Positions 10,561 through 21,991 of a DNA stretch of 64,000 nucleotides are shown one piece after another. The translations under genes were made by a program, and so were the position numbers. Location: NCBI GenBank assembly GCA_900491605.1, contig UESW01004362.1:588244-652243 (forward strand), in the 5' to 3' direction. The notes beneath the pieces were generated by a model. That model searched no databases and was not told the DNA's origin. It saw only the letters and a list, made by a program, of their open reading frames with translations. The stretch is from Calamus simplicifolius. Taxonomy: Eukaryota > Streptophyta > Magnoliopsida > Arecales > Arecaceae. Position 1 is the stretch's first letter. Each line of letters starts with the position of its first letter.

Positions 10561-13500
10561 CATCGCAGATTAAAATTTCACGGGACCACCTTGATGCACA
10601 CGTGCCCATTTCAAGGCCATTTGTGCTTTTGTTTGATAAATCAAATGATGCAACAATCCTTCTTGGGTACAGAGGTAAATAGACATTCACCCTTCCTCTC
10701 ACATTTCCTCCTCTTGTTGATATGATCCTATTTAATGGAGGACACAATTGCATTACAAAAGTTGACTCAAACTTTAAGCCTTCCATATATGCAAACTCAT
10801 AACCTTTTCTTTTTCTTAGCAATTAAAAGAGACTTTTTGTTTACCTTGAGAAGAAATAGACATGGTTATATGGTATTAAATAACTGATGGATAATTAGAA
10901 GACGGTATCTAGAGAAAGAAAAATGAACTGCTCATATTGCTTGAAAGTTGAAACCAATGCTGTCATAATGATGACCCCCTTTAAGCACTCAGCACCCTTT
11001 ATGCCAAGGCAGCCCAGCTTAGTTGAAAAGAGGTCTCATGCATCAAATCAAGCAAACGCGCAAAGAAAAGTTGGCATGCCCACATCTTTTTCAACACGTA
11101 CCATCGGAAAAATCATCTTGGAACTTCTCTGATTCCATGGCTGGCAATCTGCTCAGAAGGCTGGAGACTTGTTGCCTAAGCAATGAATTGTCAAGGGGAA
11201 ATATCACCTGTTTGTTTTAAAATTATGAGCATTTACAGCAAATTCAAGGAAAGACCCCATCAACAAAAATTACAAGTTATGGCACAGTGAGTGGAAAGGA
11301 GTACAAGGGGAATTGTTATTATTTCCATCTTTTTTCCTACGGTACGCTGGAGTTGGTAAAAAGATGCAAGATTTCAATGTTTTACATTAAAACCATTCAT
11401 CACTAATAAAAAAAGGATAGATTTTACCATTCAGAATTCTGTGGCAAGAAATGTGATTTAGTGCGAGAAAAGCACTCAGCATAAAGATTTTGTGAAAATG
11501 GATTGCACTGAAAGTAAAGGACGCTAAGAAAAGTTGAGATGTAGACTTGAGCCAGCAAGGCATGAAGAGCCTCCTCTAAGCGTTGTGAAAAGGAACATAA
11601 TTTCTTGGGCCGACTTAAAACTGGCTTGGCTACTCAATATTCCAGCCCCCTCCCATGTATTCCACCAATTCTCATGAGCTACAGCAATCCCATCCTGCCA
11701 TATGTGGCAGGAGAACCTTTCATGTTCATGAAATTGACACCTCCTAACATTACTCCTATGAAAGTTGTCCATTAAAGTCACAAATGAAATTGAAAAATAA
11801 TGCAATATTAAATGAGTCCGAGAGGTGATGTTAAGTCATATAAATGTACCTCCCTGCCTAACGTGAAGATATTAATGAACAACTCTGATTCTTCTATTTA
11901 GCATTTTGATGGCGCTATGCATGCCAGTAAGATGGGCAGCCATGCTGACACAAACACACTTTGTTTTTGTCAATAAATAAAAAAAAGGAAAAGAAGACAA
12001 TAGAGAATACAAAATGGAATGATAAATTCGCTTAAGATGAGGCACATGATCAACTGAAATTTGCTCTGCCTCTATACTCTTAATTTTCAAAAAATGCCCA
12101 TTTTAATAAATGTTTGCCAAATCATCTAGTTAGAAATCTAAGTATATGGAAAGAGAGACCAACCTCAATGGTGTAGTTTAATCTAACAAATATGAGTCAA
12201 GGAATTCCATCAATGACACATGCAACTATTGAAAGTAATCACGTATTTCTGAGTTGTTAGCTACATTCCTGAATTAAATACTTTCAAAACAAGATAAATT
12301 AATAGAGAGAATTAAAATCATAATTATTATTCCCTTGCTGCAAATAAATTAGTTTTATTAGGTGGTATAAATGCAGGTTGGAGTATCAAGACAAAAAAAT
12401 AGAGCACAATTAAATTAAAAATTCCATGACACAGATTGACCAAACGGATCAACTTAAAAACAGAGTCACTATATGACCTGCTAACAAGAACATGAAGTTA
12501 ATCTACTGTTTCATCATGAGGAGATCATTATCCATTGACACTGTATTAGCTCATTATTTCCACCATATGGATTTCTGGTAAGGTCTGTGTGAAGTTCAGC
12601 ATGATACTGGTTGACTTTCTTTGTTGTAGTTTTGAGCTAAATTATAGGGTCTTATTTTTAAGCAAATTGTCATGTGAGTATTTTAAGTCAAGGTCATGGA
12701 CCTCAAAATTGTTAGTTTAGAAGTATAATATTCACAGGATTTATGCAAGGGATTCCCGGTTTGAATCTGTCGAATAAGGTGATTTCTTATTGTAAATAAG
12801 GTAGTACGAATTAATATTTGATCACAGAAAAAATGATTTTGACATTTAAAGACAAGGGTTGTAAAGCATTCAAGAAATTGGGTGGAGAACCATTCGTTCC
12901 CAAAGAAATCCCAAAATATTAGAAAGATGGCTAGTTTTTAAAAGTATATAATTCTTCTCAAGCTTACTTGGGAAAAGTTGCGTAAATTCTTACTGTTCTA
13001 AATGAGTAGTAAAACAGGAAGAAATCCCTAACAATGACACGAAATGGGGTGCAGCAAAAGATACAGGGGTTATTAAAGGATTATTTCAATAGTCCAACGA
13101 AGGCTATCATGATGTCGAGGATTGTAATATTGATTGGGAGTTTATAGTAGAGATTCTTATATCTATACAAATATAACTCTCAGAAAACTATAATGCATTG
13201 AAGGGACTCTTTTTGAATTAAAGGTTTTAAATCTTATAGAATAAAGCTGTCTTATTTCTCTATGCAATGAAACACTCCATCATCTTCCATCCCAATAATT
13301 AAGGTAGAGGGGATGTCTTACAACACACCAATTAAGGCGTTAGAATGATGGTGTGATAGTTCTATATCAACACTTGGGGCGAAACCTATCCTGATAGGAA
13401 GGAACATTCTATTGAGATTTGAAACCATGCTTTAGGTCCTAAATTGAAAAGACCTAATTAGAGTGCCTCCATTAGAACATCTCATCTCTTGTCCATATCT

Positions 13501-13694
13501 CATCTCTTATCCAGCAGCCCATAACAAGCATTTGTTGGCTAGTGCTAAAAACACCTAGAATACATCAATCATGCATATCTCAAAGACCAACAGATCCACT
13601 AAGATCTCCAATCTAACAGTGTAGATCGACCATAATGCATCCGAACTGTCATATCTCTATGCCAATGGCCTCTTATATTTCAAACATAATGGTA
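10561..13694. other. Intergenic, no supported gene
   Basis: About 3.1 kb without a recognisable gene, RNA or element boundary. The best open frame is 11524-11805 (-), 93 codons with unremarkable composition and no known motif. The rest is AT-rich with scattered stops. Confidence 0.5.
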
Positions 13695-13704
13695 TTAACT
13701 ACCA

Positions 13705-14290
13705 TTGAGCCATAATTGAGCCGAGCCGCTCACGAGCTACTCGAGGCTAGGCTCGATAAAAGCTTATTCGTGTTCGGCTCGTCATGTAAATGAGCCGAGC
13801 TTGAGATTCATTTTAGAGCTCGTTTGATAAATGAGCCGAGCTTGAGCACGAGAGCATATTCGATTACGAGCTTGCGAAACAGCTCGATTAAGAGCTCGTA
13901 AGATGACTCAATTAGAAGCTCGTGAGCTGGCTCGATTAGGAACTTGCGAAAAAGATGTCCTTCCATCTTCTTTATCTTTTCATCTTTTCTGACTACTTTT
14001 GGGTTTAAGAATCGAGCTTTTTTTTTTAATTCTCGAGTCAAGCTTTAAACAAGCTTAATTTGAGTCGAGCTTAAAACAAGCTTTTTCTGAGTCGAGCTTG
14101 TTGAGCTTTCTAATCATACCAAATGAGCGAGCTCGAGTCAAGTTCGAGTCCAACCCGAGCTTTTTGTAATCGAGCTCAAGTCGAGCTTGAACAGAATTTT
14201 TCAAATTTAAAAGAGCTCGAGCTCGAGTATTTGTTAACAAGCTAAGCTTGAGCATGAAAAAGCTCGGCTTGGCTTGGCTCCATTGCAGCC
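13705..14290. mobile_element. MITE-like element rich in GAGCTCG/GAGCCGAGC, probably Mutator-derived
   Basis: Flanked on both sides by TTAACTACCA (13695-13704 and 14291-14300), a perfect 10-base direct repeat, close to the 9-11 base duplications of Mutator-like elements. The ends are imperfect inverted repeats: the left reads AATTGAGCCGAGCCG and the right, complemented, reads AATGGAGCCAAGCC. The interior is dominated by short GAGCTCG, GAGCCGAGC and TCGAGCTTGA words on both strands, which would fold into many hairpins. No coding capacity. Confidence 0.6.
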
Positions 14291-14385
14291 TTAACTACCA
14301 ATAATGCAGAACAGTCTGGCAAGCTAGATGCCCATGGAGAGAGCTACGACCTTAGATCCCATATTTTGGGACTGAGAGCTGCTAT

Positions 14386-15290
14386 CTGAACGGCAATATA
14401 AGACAGTATTAAAGGGATAGCTGATATAGCATGCTAAATTATTTATTACTGGGATTCATATATGGCTACGTAAATTAAGGGAGAAGAAACGATATTATTG
14501 GAAGCTTAAAGTCCCTCTGAACATTCCGTTCTTCCTTCTAAAGAGGAGAAAAAGATGATGGTCTTGGTCCATCCCTCATCTAGATTTTTTTTTTTTTCTC
14601 TAGAAAGTTAGGATTCTAGAATTGATTTCTTTTGAACAATAGGTTTTTTCTTTTGAATTTTGGGGTTGATATGATTCATCCTCCTTTATTAGAAGCTTAG
14701 AGCTTTGGGCCTCGTGGGGGCATGCAGCAAGACTGAGGGCCATTGAATCCAAAGAGCAGTTTAGAAAAATCAAGTCTCAGGATTCTCAGCCAAACATGGA
14801 CTACTTTTCCCCAAATTGAGATGGAATCATGGAAATTTTCGAAAAAGATTGAAATATGGCGTCCCTTCTTTTTTTTTTTTTCCAAATACAGTTCACATCA
14901 GCACGCAGCTGTCCCATAACTTAGTCCGTATATAACGAGAATTTTCTTACGGGCGGCCTGATCACTGGCCTGAAATTTCTCCCTGTGGGCGCTTAAAGTC
15001 ATTGTTAGGAGAACAAGTTTTTTCCATATGTGAACAAGAACTAGTTTGAAATGTGAACATAAAAACTTAGGTCTATATATACTTTTATTGTTCAATAAAT
15101 ATAATCATGTAGCTAGTTTCAATTCTTACTTTAAAAAAAAAAAAAGACAGAATAAATTATTTTATAAAAGAATAAAAAATATTTATTAAATTGGTCCTAG
15201 AGCTAGGTTTACAATAACTCACTCAAAGATGGTGGTTGATTGCTTTCTCACTTGCCTTTTAATTTCTAATAGCATCAAGCATGCACAAAC
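14386..15290. repeat. Segmental duplication copy A (paralogue of 50602-57180)
   Basis: The order of matching blocks is shared with the region around 50602-57180: GGATTCAT..ATGGCTACGTAAATTAAG, GAGGAGAAAAAGAT, GAAAGTTAGGA, TGATTTCTTTTGAACAATA, AAGTCTCAGGATTCTC, CTGTCCCATAACTT and AATAGCATCA.GCATG. It lies about 1.7 kb upstream of the WAK gene and contains no gene itself. In the other copy a copia element splits the alignment. Confidence 0.7.
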
Positions 15291-16339
15291 AAGCATAAAG
15301 TGTATGCTTAGAAAATAAATTACTGAAAAATACACATAAATTCCTATAAATGAATTCCTATAAAGAAAAAAAAAACATTGGTAGGTCTTGTTTGAAAAAA
15401 GAAAAAAAAAACACCTACAAAATGAATTCCTATAAAGTGTATGCTGTTAGAAAATAATTACTAAAAGAATACACATAAATTCTTGAGTGACTAATGTTTA
15501 TCTACCTATCTCATCTACTTTCTGAAAAATGAGTAGAGAATACCATTTATACTTTTAATGATAAAATGCAAGTCTGATCATGTTCAATCGACTAAATAAA
15601 TACTCCAATATTATTTTATATTAATATAATATAATATGATATCATTATATTATAATTTTATAATATTTTATTATAATAAGATATAGGTTAAGTTTTTGAT
15701 CAAAAAATCTCATTATGTTTTGTCTTTAGTTTATATATTTTGAAATAAAAAATTTAAAAATATATATATATATATTGCTTTTAAATTTTTATTCAAAATT
15801 TATTTTTGCTCTTTATACTTTAGTAGCAGTATTTTAATTTTTTTTCTGCTTTAAAAATATTACATTCTTAATGTTTGATCACGTTCTTAATATTTCAACG
15901 TATAAAGTTAGTGAAAATTGATTAAATAACCAGCTGTCCGCCCCGTAATTAATCACGTATATTTGTTCGCGTTGCGTCACACAACATCATGCACATGTAA
16001 AGGCAACTCAACTGCTCGTGTAATTTGGAAAAAGCTGTATAAAGTCGGTCTTTTGCACTTTTTGACCCTAGACAAAAAACAAAAAACTGCAACTGAAGCT
16101 CTGTAAATCTTTGTTGAAGTCCACGGCTAAGCCTCTTGATATTATTAGCATCCATTTACAATCTCTGAATAATCTTACTAGCATGATCTGAATTACAATG
16201 CTCCATGCATAAAAAGTTCTAGCTTCCTTTCAATCATAAGTGCTCCTATCTATCGCAGTCAATGCCAGCCCTCTTCTCCATTGTTTGGTTGGCGCCTAAT
16301 AATTTTCCAACTCACAGCGGTCAGAGTCCAGCATCTGCC
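15291..16339. other. AT-rich intergenic, no gene seen
   Basis: Long A/T stretches, including TATATATATATA near 15762 and several poly-A runs, with no ORF of interest. It probably contains the distal promoter side of the WAK locus. Confidence 0.5.
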
Positions 16340-16975
16340 GCATCCACATCTCGGCCCAAATGCCAGGAAGAATCCCCAGCCCCACCCCTTCGCCAACGGC
16401 AACGGCTGCTTCCTGGATGCATTCGACGTCACTTGCCATGAAACCTAAACCATTCATCGGCAATGGCAACCGCTTGGCGTCCTCAACACGTACGCCTGAC
16501 CCAGAACGGCGACCTGGAAACTCCCGGATACTACGTACGCAGCATTTAGAAGAAGCATGATGAGAACCACAAGAATTAAGTTTGTCTCGGCAGAAAATCT
16601 AGAAGCATGCAGCAGGTACAGAAGAATAAGTAAAGCAGCGCGTCACTGACCACAGAATGGTCTGGCATTGATTAATAATGATATTGCAAGTTCTTTCGCT
16701 ATATATCCTCAGCAGCATTTTAGTGCACCCACAGCGCGGCAGAATGGAGTGGTCCGTGCATAGATCTAGTCTACCACTTGGCGTGTACAGAATGGAGTGG
16801 TTAGTGGCATTAATAACTCGCTTGACCCAAAACGGCGACCTGGTCGACCACCGCGACGACCTGGGAACTCCTGGATTCTACATGGATATCCGCAGCATTT
16901 TAAAGTGAAAGAACCACAAGAAGTTAATTAGCGTCGGCAAAAATTTAGAAGCAGCAGCTAGCTAGCTAGCGCAAA
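16340..16975 (+). pseudogene. Relics of WAK extracellular (GUB_WAK_bind) sequence, partly duplicated, upstream of the WAK gene
   Basis: Near 16375-16430 one frame reads NGNGCFLDAFDVTC and a neighbouring frame PKPFIGNGN, the pattern of a GUB_WAK_bind domain (GC..GF.LTCN..PP.PFLGNG), broken by stops and shifts. The region carries two imperfect direct copies about 340 bases apart: CTGACCCAGAACGGCGACCTGG to GCAGCATTT (about 16490-16545) recurs at 16820-16900, and TTGCAAGTTCTTTCGC..CTCAGCAGCATTTTAGTGCACCCA (about 16684) resembles 17022-17062 in exon 1 of the intact gene. I read this as remains of a tandem WAK duplication. Confidence 0.55.
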
Positions 16976-16979
16976 AGAA

Positions 16980-17865
16980 ATGGCCTGGCAATTGATGCTG
17001 CTGCTGCTGCTGCTGCTACTGCAAGTTCTCTGGCTATCCTCCTCAGCATTTGGTGCACCCATAGCTCTGCCAGGATGCCAAGCGAAATGCGGCGACATCG
17101 ATATCCCCTACCCCTTTGGCATCATTAATGGTGACAACACCACCTGCTACCACAATGGTTTCGACCTCACTTGCAACAAAACGTTCGATCCACCAAGACC
17201 TTTCCTTGCCATGACAGCATCGAGGTGGTGGGTATCGACTTCGACCATGGCCTGCTTCAGGTAACACATTATATCTCTCATGACTGTTATAATAGTCAGG
17301 GCAAACGTTCCTGGAATAACACACCAACAACAAGTTGAGGAAGGAATGGGCCTATAGGTTTTCTGACAGCCATAACAAATTTGTGGTCATCGGTTGCGAT
17401 ACTATCGGGTACTTCATCGGCGAGGACAACACTTCCTCGACCGGATGTGTTTCCCTGTGCAACAACGTGACCTACGTGACCAACAACACCTGCTCCGGCA
17501 TCGGCTGCTGCGCAACCAGCATACCTAAGGGCCTCAGGGCATTTGAAGCCAAGCTTCCAGCTATTACAGACACAAATACTGTTGGAACTTCAGTCCCTGC
17601 AGCTATGCCTTCTTGGCCGATGAGTCCTTCCATTTTGATACTCAGTATTCTCAACATACAAAGACGTTGAGAGGGCGCAGGTGACTCTAGAATGGGCGGT
17701 AGGGAACAAGACTACATGCGAGGAAGCTCAAAAGGAGGGCGGTTTTGCGTGCAATATCGCTGGGCATAGTGAGTGCTACAACTCTACCATTGGCCATGGA
17801 TATATACCGCTGCAGATGCGCCCAGGGCTACCAAGGGAACCCCTATCTTCCAAACGGATGTGAAG
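16980..17865 (+). CDS. WAK exon 1: signal peptide, GUB_WAK_bind, Cys-rich wall-associated region
   Basis: Starts MAWQLM followed by a Leu run (L x9) and ends in an AFGAP-like cleavage region. GUB_WAK_bind follows: CQAKCGDIDIPYPFGI, TTCYHNGFDLTCNKT and PPRPFL. After the first frameshift the product continues IEVVGIDFDHGLLQV and HYISHDCYN, then FVVIGCDTIGYF, TGCVSLCNN, CSGIGCCATSIPKGL, then in another frame SPCSYAFLADESF, LEWAVGNKTTCEEAQ and CRCAQGYQGNPYLPNGCE. The exon closes at GAAG/GTAAGA (17865/17866). All the spaced cysteines expected of a WAK ectodomain are present once the shifts are ignored. Confidence 0.78.
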
Positions 17866-20800
17866 GTAAGATGACGTACGGGTTATTTAGTTCAGCATTT
17901 TTTTCTTTTATTTTTCTCCGTTCATCCTTCTTTACCTTCCATGCCTCCCATGTTGGTCGAATCGAGCCGACTTATGCAAGATGGATAGTCGCCCGTGGGT
18001 TGGGCTGAGCGTCCAATACTTAATGTACGGCGACGTATCCTGGATCTACAAGGAATATTCGCAAAAATTTAGGCAGCGTTTGATTTTCCAAAATATTTTT
18101 CATTTTTTATTGTCTAAAAATATTTTTTATTTTTTATTTGTTGATCTCTAAAAATGTGTTTAGCATGCTAAAACAATTTTTTATTTTTTTATTTTAATTA
18201 TAAAAAAATCATTTAGAGAGAAAGACAAAATCCTAATGAGACTACCATATATATATAACACTTATGTTTTAAATTTCTCAAGCCTTTAGCTATTTTTGAG
18301 GTTGCTATCACTTTTTTTAAAAGAAATTAAAAATAAAATTTTGTTTTAATTTTTTTTATATTTATAACAATAAAAACATATTTCGTAGACACTATTATTT
18401 TTTACAACTTCATTTTGGCCAACTACAACCCAATGTATCCTATAAATATAATATTATATTTAATAATAATTTATAATAAATTTTAATGTATAAAATATCA
18501 AAATATATTAATTTGTTATTATATTATATATAATACGTGTTATAAACACATATTTATATATTATATTTTATAATAAAAGATTAATAATATTATAAAATAT
18601 ATATATATATATTATATATTATTATAATAAATAATATGTAATTAATATCCTAACTATAAATAAAATTATATACAATATATAATTAATATTAATAATAGTA
18701 TATTATGTATTATAAAAATTTATATTTTATAACAATAAGATATTAATATATTTTTATTATTGTATATTAATAATATATTATTATTTTTTAAAAAGTTGTC
18801 GCAAATAAAAAAAAGTTATTTTTAAAAAAGTAGAAGTGAAAAAAAAAAATTTACACTGCTTTCATAATTAATGAAAGTTATTTTTTAAAATTACAAGTAA
18901 AAACAATGCCAGAAAACATGTTTTTACATCATATTTTATATTTTTACTTTTAAAAATAAAAAATAGGAAATAAATGTGATACCAATTAGTTTATTTATTT
19001 TCTACCTTCTTTCTTTTCCTAGAAAATAACAAAAACATCTTCAAACTTTTTTTCAATTTTTTGGTATTTTGGAATTGTGTTTTTTAGAAAAATATTTTAT
19101 TTTTATTCATCAAATATGTTTTTATAAGTATTTTTGTTTCTTATAAAAATAAAAATGGAATAGAAAACTCTACTTAAAAACCAAACGCAATCTTATTCCT
19201 CTCCCTTCCATTTTTGGAAAGATCAAAGACAACCATATTAAACGGATTCCTACCCATCATATTCTAACTTAAATAAAAATAATGCATGTATCATATTCAT
19301 TAGAATAATCATAAGCTAAGAATATTCTTTAAACTGATTCAAGTAATTTAGATTAGTTACCAGTAACTTTAATGGAAGGCTTTCCATAAAACCAGGCAAA
19401 GCTAGTACTCATCACATAATATATGCCATAATCACCTTCCTACTCTCTCTCTCTCTCTCTCTCTCTCTTATATATATATATATATATTTCAGAACTATGT
19501 ACCCTGTCCTGTTTTTCCTTCTTCTTGGTATTATCAGTGTGCATTCCTGCTTCTTGTGGTCGCTTGGCAGATATCGACGAGTGCAAGGATCCGCAGAAGA
19601 ATCAGTGCAGCCCAAACGCGAATTGCATAAATACGCCAGGAAGTTATCACTGTAATTGTACGCATGGCATGCAAGGAGATGGCCTACAGAATGGAAGCCG
19701 TTGCACCGACAGTTCCAAATCTCCACGAAACAACAAATTTCGTTTGCTTGATGTGGTTTTAGGTAATTCTTTATTACTTAGTTGCTCTTTCTGAACTTTG
19801 GGGTAGAAATAAACTCCAAAAATTACACATTAAAGTCATCAAGTTTGTGATGCTGATATTCTGGTTGCAATCAGCCAGCCAGAAGACCACATTTTTGAAT
19901 TACATCAATTAGCAAGTGCGAACATTTTGGCGTAGTTACAATTCCTTGAAATCAGACCGGCCTATGGTAACTTTCCTAACGTATATTGCTTCAGGTGCTG
20001 GCACCGGTTTTCTGTTTCTGATTGTCAGCCTATCTTGGTTGTACTGGATTTTGAGCAAAAGGAGACTCATCAAGCTCAAGGAGAAGTTCTTCCGACAAAA
20101 TGGTGGTCTTTTGCTACAACATCAGATCTCTTCATTAAGAGGCTGTGGTGGTGATTCCATTATGAAGATATTTACCTCCGAGGAGCTCCAGAGTGCTACG
20201 AACAACTTCGATGAGGGCTGTATTGTTGGCCGAGGAGGCTTTGGAACGGTGTATAAAGGGACTTTATCAGACCAAAGAGTTGTTGCAATTAAGAGATCAA
20301 AGCTTGCATCCAAGGATGAAGTTGAAGACTTCATAAACGAAGTCATTCTTCTCTCCAGCATCAACCATAGAAATGTGGTGAAGCTCTTAGGGTGTTGCCT
20401 AGACACTCAAGTACCTTTGTTGGTATATGAGTTTATGTCAAATGGCACCCTGTCTCACCACATTCATGATGAAGGCCATCGAGGCTCGTTATCCTTGAAA
20501 AATCGAATATGGATCGCCGCAGAAATTGCTGAAGCACTAGCCTACCTTCACTCCTCTGCTTCCACTCCGATCATCCACAGAGATGTGAAGTCCACCAACA
20601 TGCTCTTGGATGACAACTTCACAGCTAAAGTTTCGGATTTTGGTATTTCTCGGTTGGTTCCATTTGATCAGAATGGCCTTACTTCACTGGTGCGAGGAAC
20701 TTGGGGGTACTTGGACCCAGAATATTTTCATTCCGGTCAATTTACAGATAAGAGTGATGTTTATAGCTTTGGAGTAGTACTTGTCGAGCTCTTGACAGGT

Positions 20801-21194
20801 GAGAAGGCCGTCTCAATGTCTAAAGCTAAAGAACAAAGGAAATCTTGCGAAACATTTCACTTCTTGCTTACATGAGGATCGGCTTTCTGAGGTTCTCGAG
20901 GATCGCCTCGTCCATGAAGGATCCAAGGAGCAGCTGGTGGTGGTTGCTGAGATTGCTGAGAGATGCCTTCGTTTGAGTGGGGAGGAGAGGCCCACGATGA
21001 GGGAGGTGGCCATGGAGCTAGAGGGTTTGAGAACATCCATTAAGCATCCCTGGGTAAAAGAGAACAACGGGGAGATAGAACCCTTGCTGGCAGAGCCACT
21101 GATAACTGAGCCAACACCTTGCAGCACTAGCATCACAATTAGCGACGGCGATTCTTCCTCCGGTGGGCTGGTGCCATTCAACATCATGAGGTGA
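16980..21194 (+). CDS. Wall-associated receptor kinase-like gene, three exons, frameshifted (possible pseudogene)
   Basis: A plasma-membrane receptor kinase of the WAK family, which binds cell-wall pectin through its ectodomain and signals through a cytoplasmic Ser/Thr kinase. Exons inferred from splice sites are 16980-17865, 19571-19762 and 19995-21194; phases join as ...GCE/DIDEC... and ...DVVL/GAGTG.... Domain order: signal peptide, GUB_WAK_bind, WAK-associated Cys region, calcium-binding EGF, transmembrane helix, kinase. Exon 1 has frameshifts near 17205-17215, 17575-17590 and 17800, with a stop near 17336, and exon 3 has one near 20835. With about four one-base corrections a normal-length WAK is obtained, so either the gene is a young pseudogene or the consensus has indel errors. 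Confidence 0.8.
18072..19192. mobile_element. PIF/Harbinger (Tourist)-like element in WAK intron 1
   Basis: TTA lies immediately outside both ends (18069-18071 and 19193-19195). The left end GGCAGCGTTTGATTTT and the complemented right end GATTGCGTTTGGTTTT share GCGTTTG.TTTT at the same offset. The 1.12-kb interior is very AT-rich with no ORF. It resembles the ends of the element at 8171-10022 (GGC.G.GTTTGA), so both may belong to one superfamily. It occupies about two thirds of the 1.7-kb intron 17866-19570. Confidence 0.68.
19443..19488. repeat. (CT)n(TA)n microsatellite near the end of WAK intron 1
   Basis: CTCTCT run followed directly by TATATA run, about 46 bases, roughly 80 bases before the exon 2 acceptor. 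Confidence 0.95.
19571..19762 (+). CDS. WAK exon 2: calcium-binding EGF domain
   Basis: Preceded by acceptor CTTGGCAG. Reads DIDECKDPQKNQCSPNANC then NTPGSYHCNC, the EGF_CA consensus (D.DEC...C...A.C.NT.GSY.C.C), followed by a linker to the membrane segment. Donor is TTTTAG/GTAATT. A complete EGF unit without interruption. Confidence 0.85.
19995..21194 (+). CDS. WAK exon 3: transmembrane helix and Ser/Thr kinase domain
   Basis: Preceded by acceptor TTGCTTCAG. The membrane helix FLFLIVSLSWLYWIL is followed by basic residues (SKRRLIKLKEKF). Kinase landmarks: juxtamembrane FTSEELQSATNNF, Gly loop GRGGFGTVYKG (about 20229), VAIKRS Lys, gatekeeper region LVYEFMSNGTL, catalytic loop HRDVKSTN (about 20577), DFG (about 20638) and GTWGYLDPEYF activation end. 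HRD makes it an RD kinase. A one-base excess in an A run near 20835 (AGGAAATC) shifts the frame; the following frame continues AKHFTSCLHEDRL, CLRLSGEERPTMREVA and a Ser-rich tail ending at TGA 21192-21194. Without the shift the kinase is full length. Confidence 0.85.
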
Positions 21195-21986
21195 GCTTTT
21201 GAGGAAAGACATTAATTATGAGACGATTGCTGAATGACAAATTTCTGTATAAATTCCAATTTGGGATCTGGGTATTGTCCTCTAATTATTATTGTTGTTA
21301 TCATGAGTATTTTATGGATACTATCATAAGTACATCTTTCATGAGTATGCTTTTGATGTTATGATAAACACTTCCATAGTAAAATCTTCCATGTGGATTT
21401 TACTTTAATCTTTATGCAACCGTGTTGTCCAATGACTCTCCTTTGGCATTTTGGCAAGATCTGATTGGTTAACTAGAGGCACATCATTTTCATTGAATTT
21501 TTTTGGCTAAGAATGATGAAGCCGTTGCCGGATTTATCACCGGACGCCGGATAACATTGGCGTGCAATAAGGAGTTCCAATGCATGACACTCAAAAATTA
21601 AAATTTAGAGCACTGCTACGTTAATTCAGGAAAATTAATCAAAAAAATAATTCAATTGTCTTTCACGATTCACATTGCTTCATGGAAGATTTTGCAATGC
21701 AAGTACATGGGAAGTAATCGGAACAGAAGACACCGGTTAAGTGAACCATGGCTGGGTGTGGTTTGTTTGGGTGCAAAGATGGTGTCATTTTGGGATCAGC
21801 TTGGGACTTAACTTGGATTAGTCTTCCCTGATTGGGTGAAGCCAACACAGTTCCGTTTATTTTTCCACCCTATATCCATCACGTTTGGCCATATGGAATT
21901 ATTTTGACTCTAGACAGAATAGAATAACTGACAAAAATTGGATTCTGGCGGGATCTTCCTGGTCTTCGGTGCATGCTGTAACTGTA
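21195..21986. other. WAK 3' region and intergenic, no gene seen
   Basis: Probably includes the WAK 3' UTR. No polyadenylation site can be fixed and there is no further ORF of note. Ends at the AGTAA target duplication of the next element. Confidence 0.45.
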
Positions 21987-21991
21987 AGTAA

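Noticed and set aside
11524..11805. 93-codon ORF (-) with reasonable composition as a host exon
   Set aside because: No recognised motif, no convincing splice partner, and other frames are also partly open; insufficient support.
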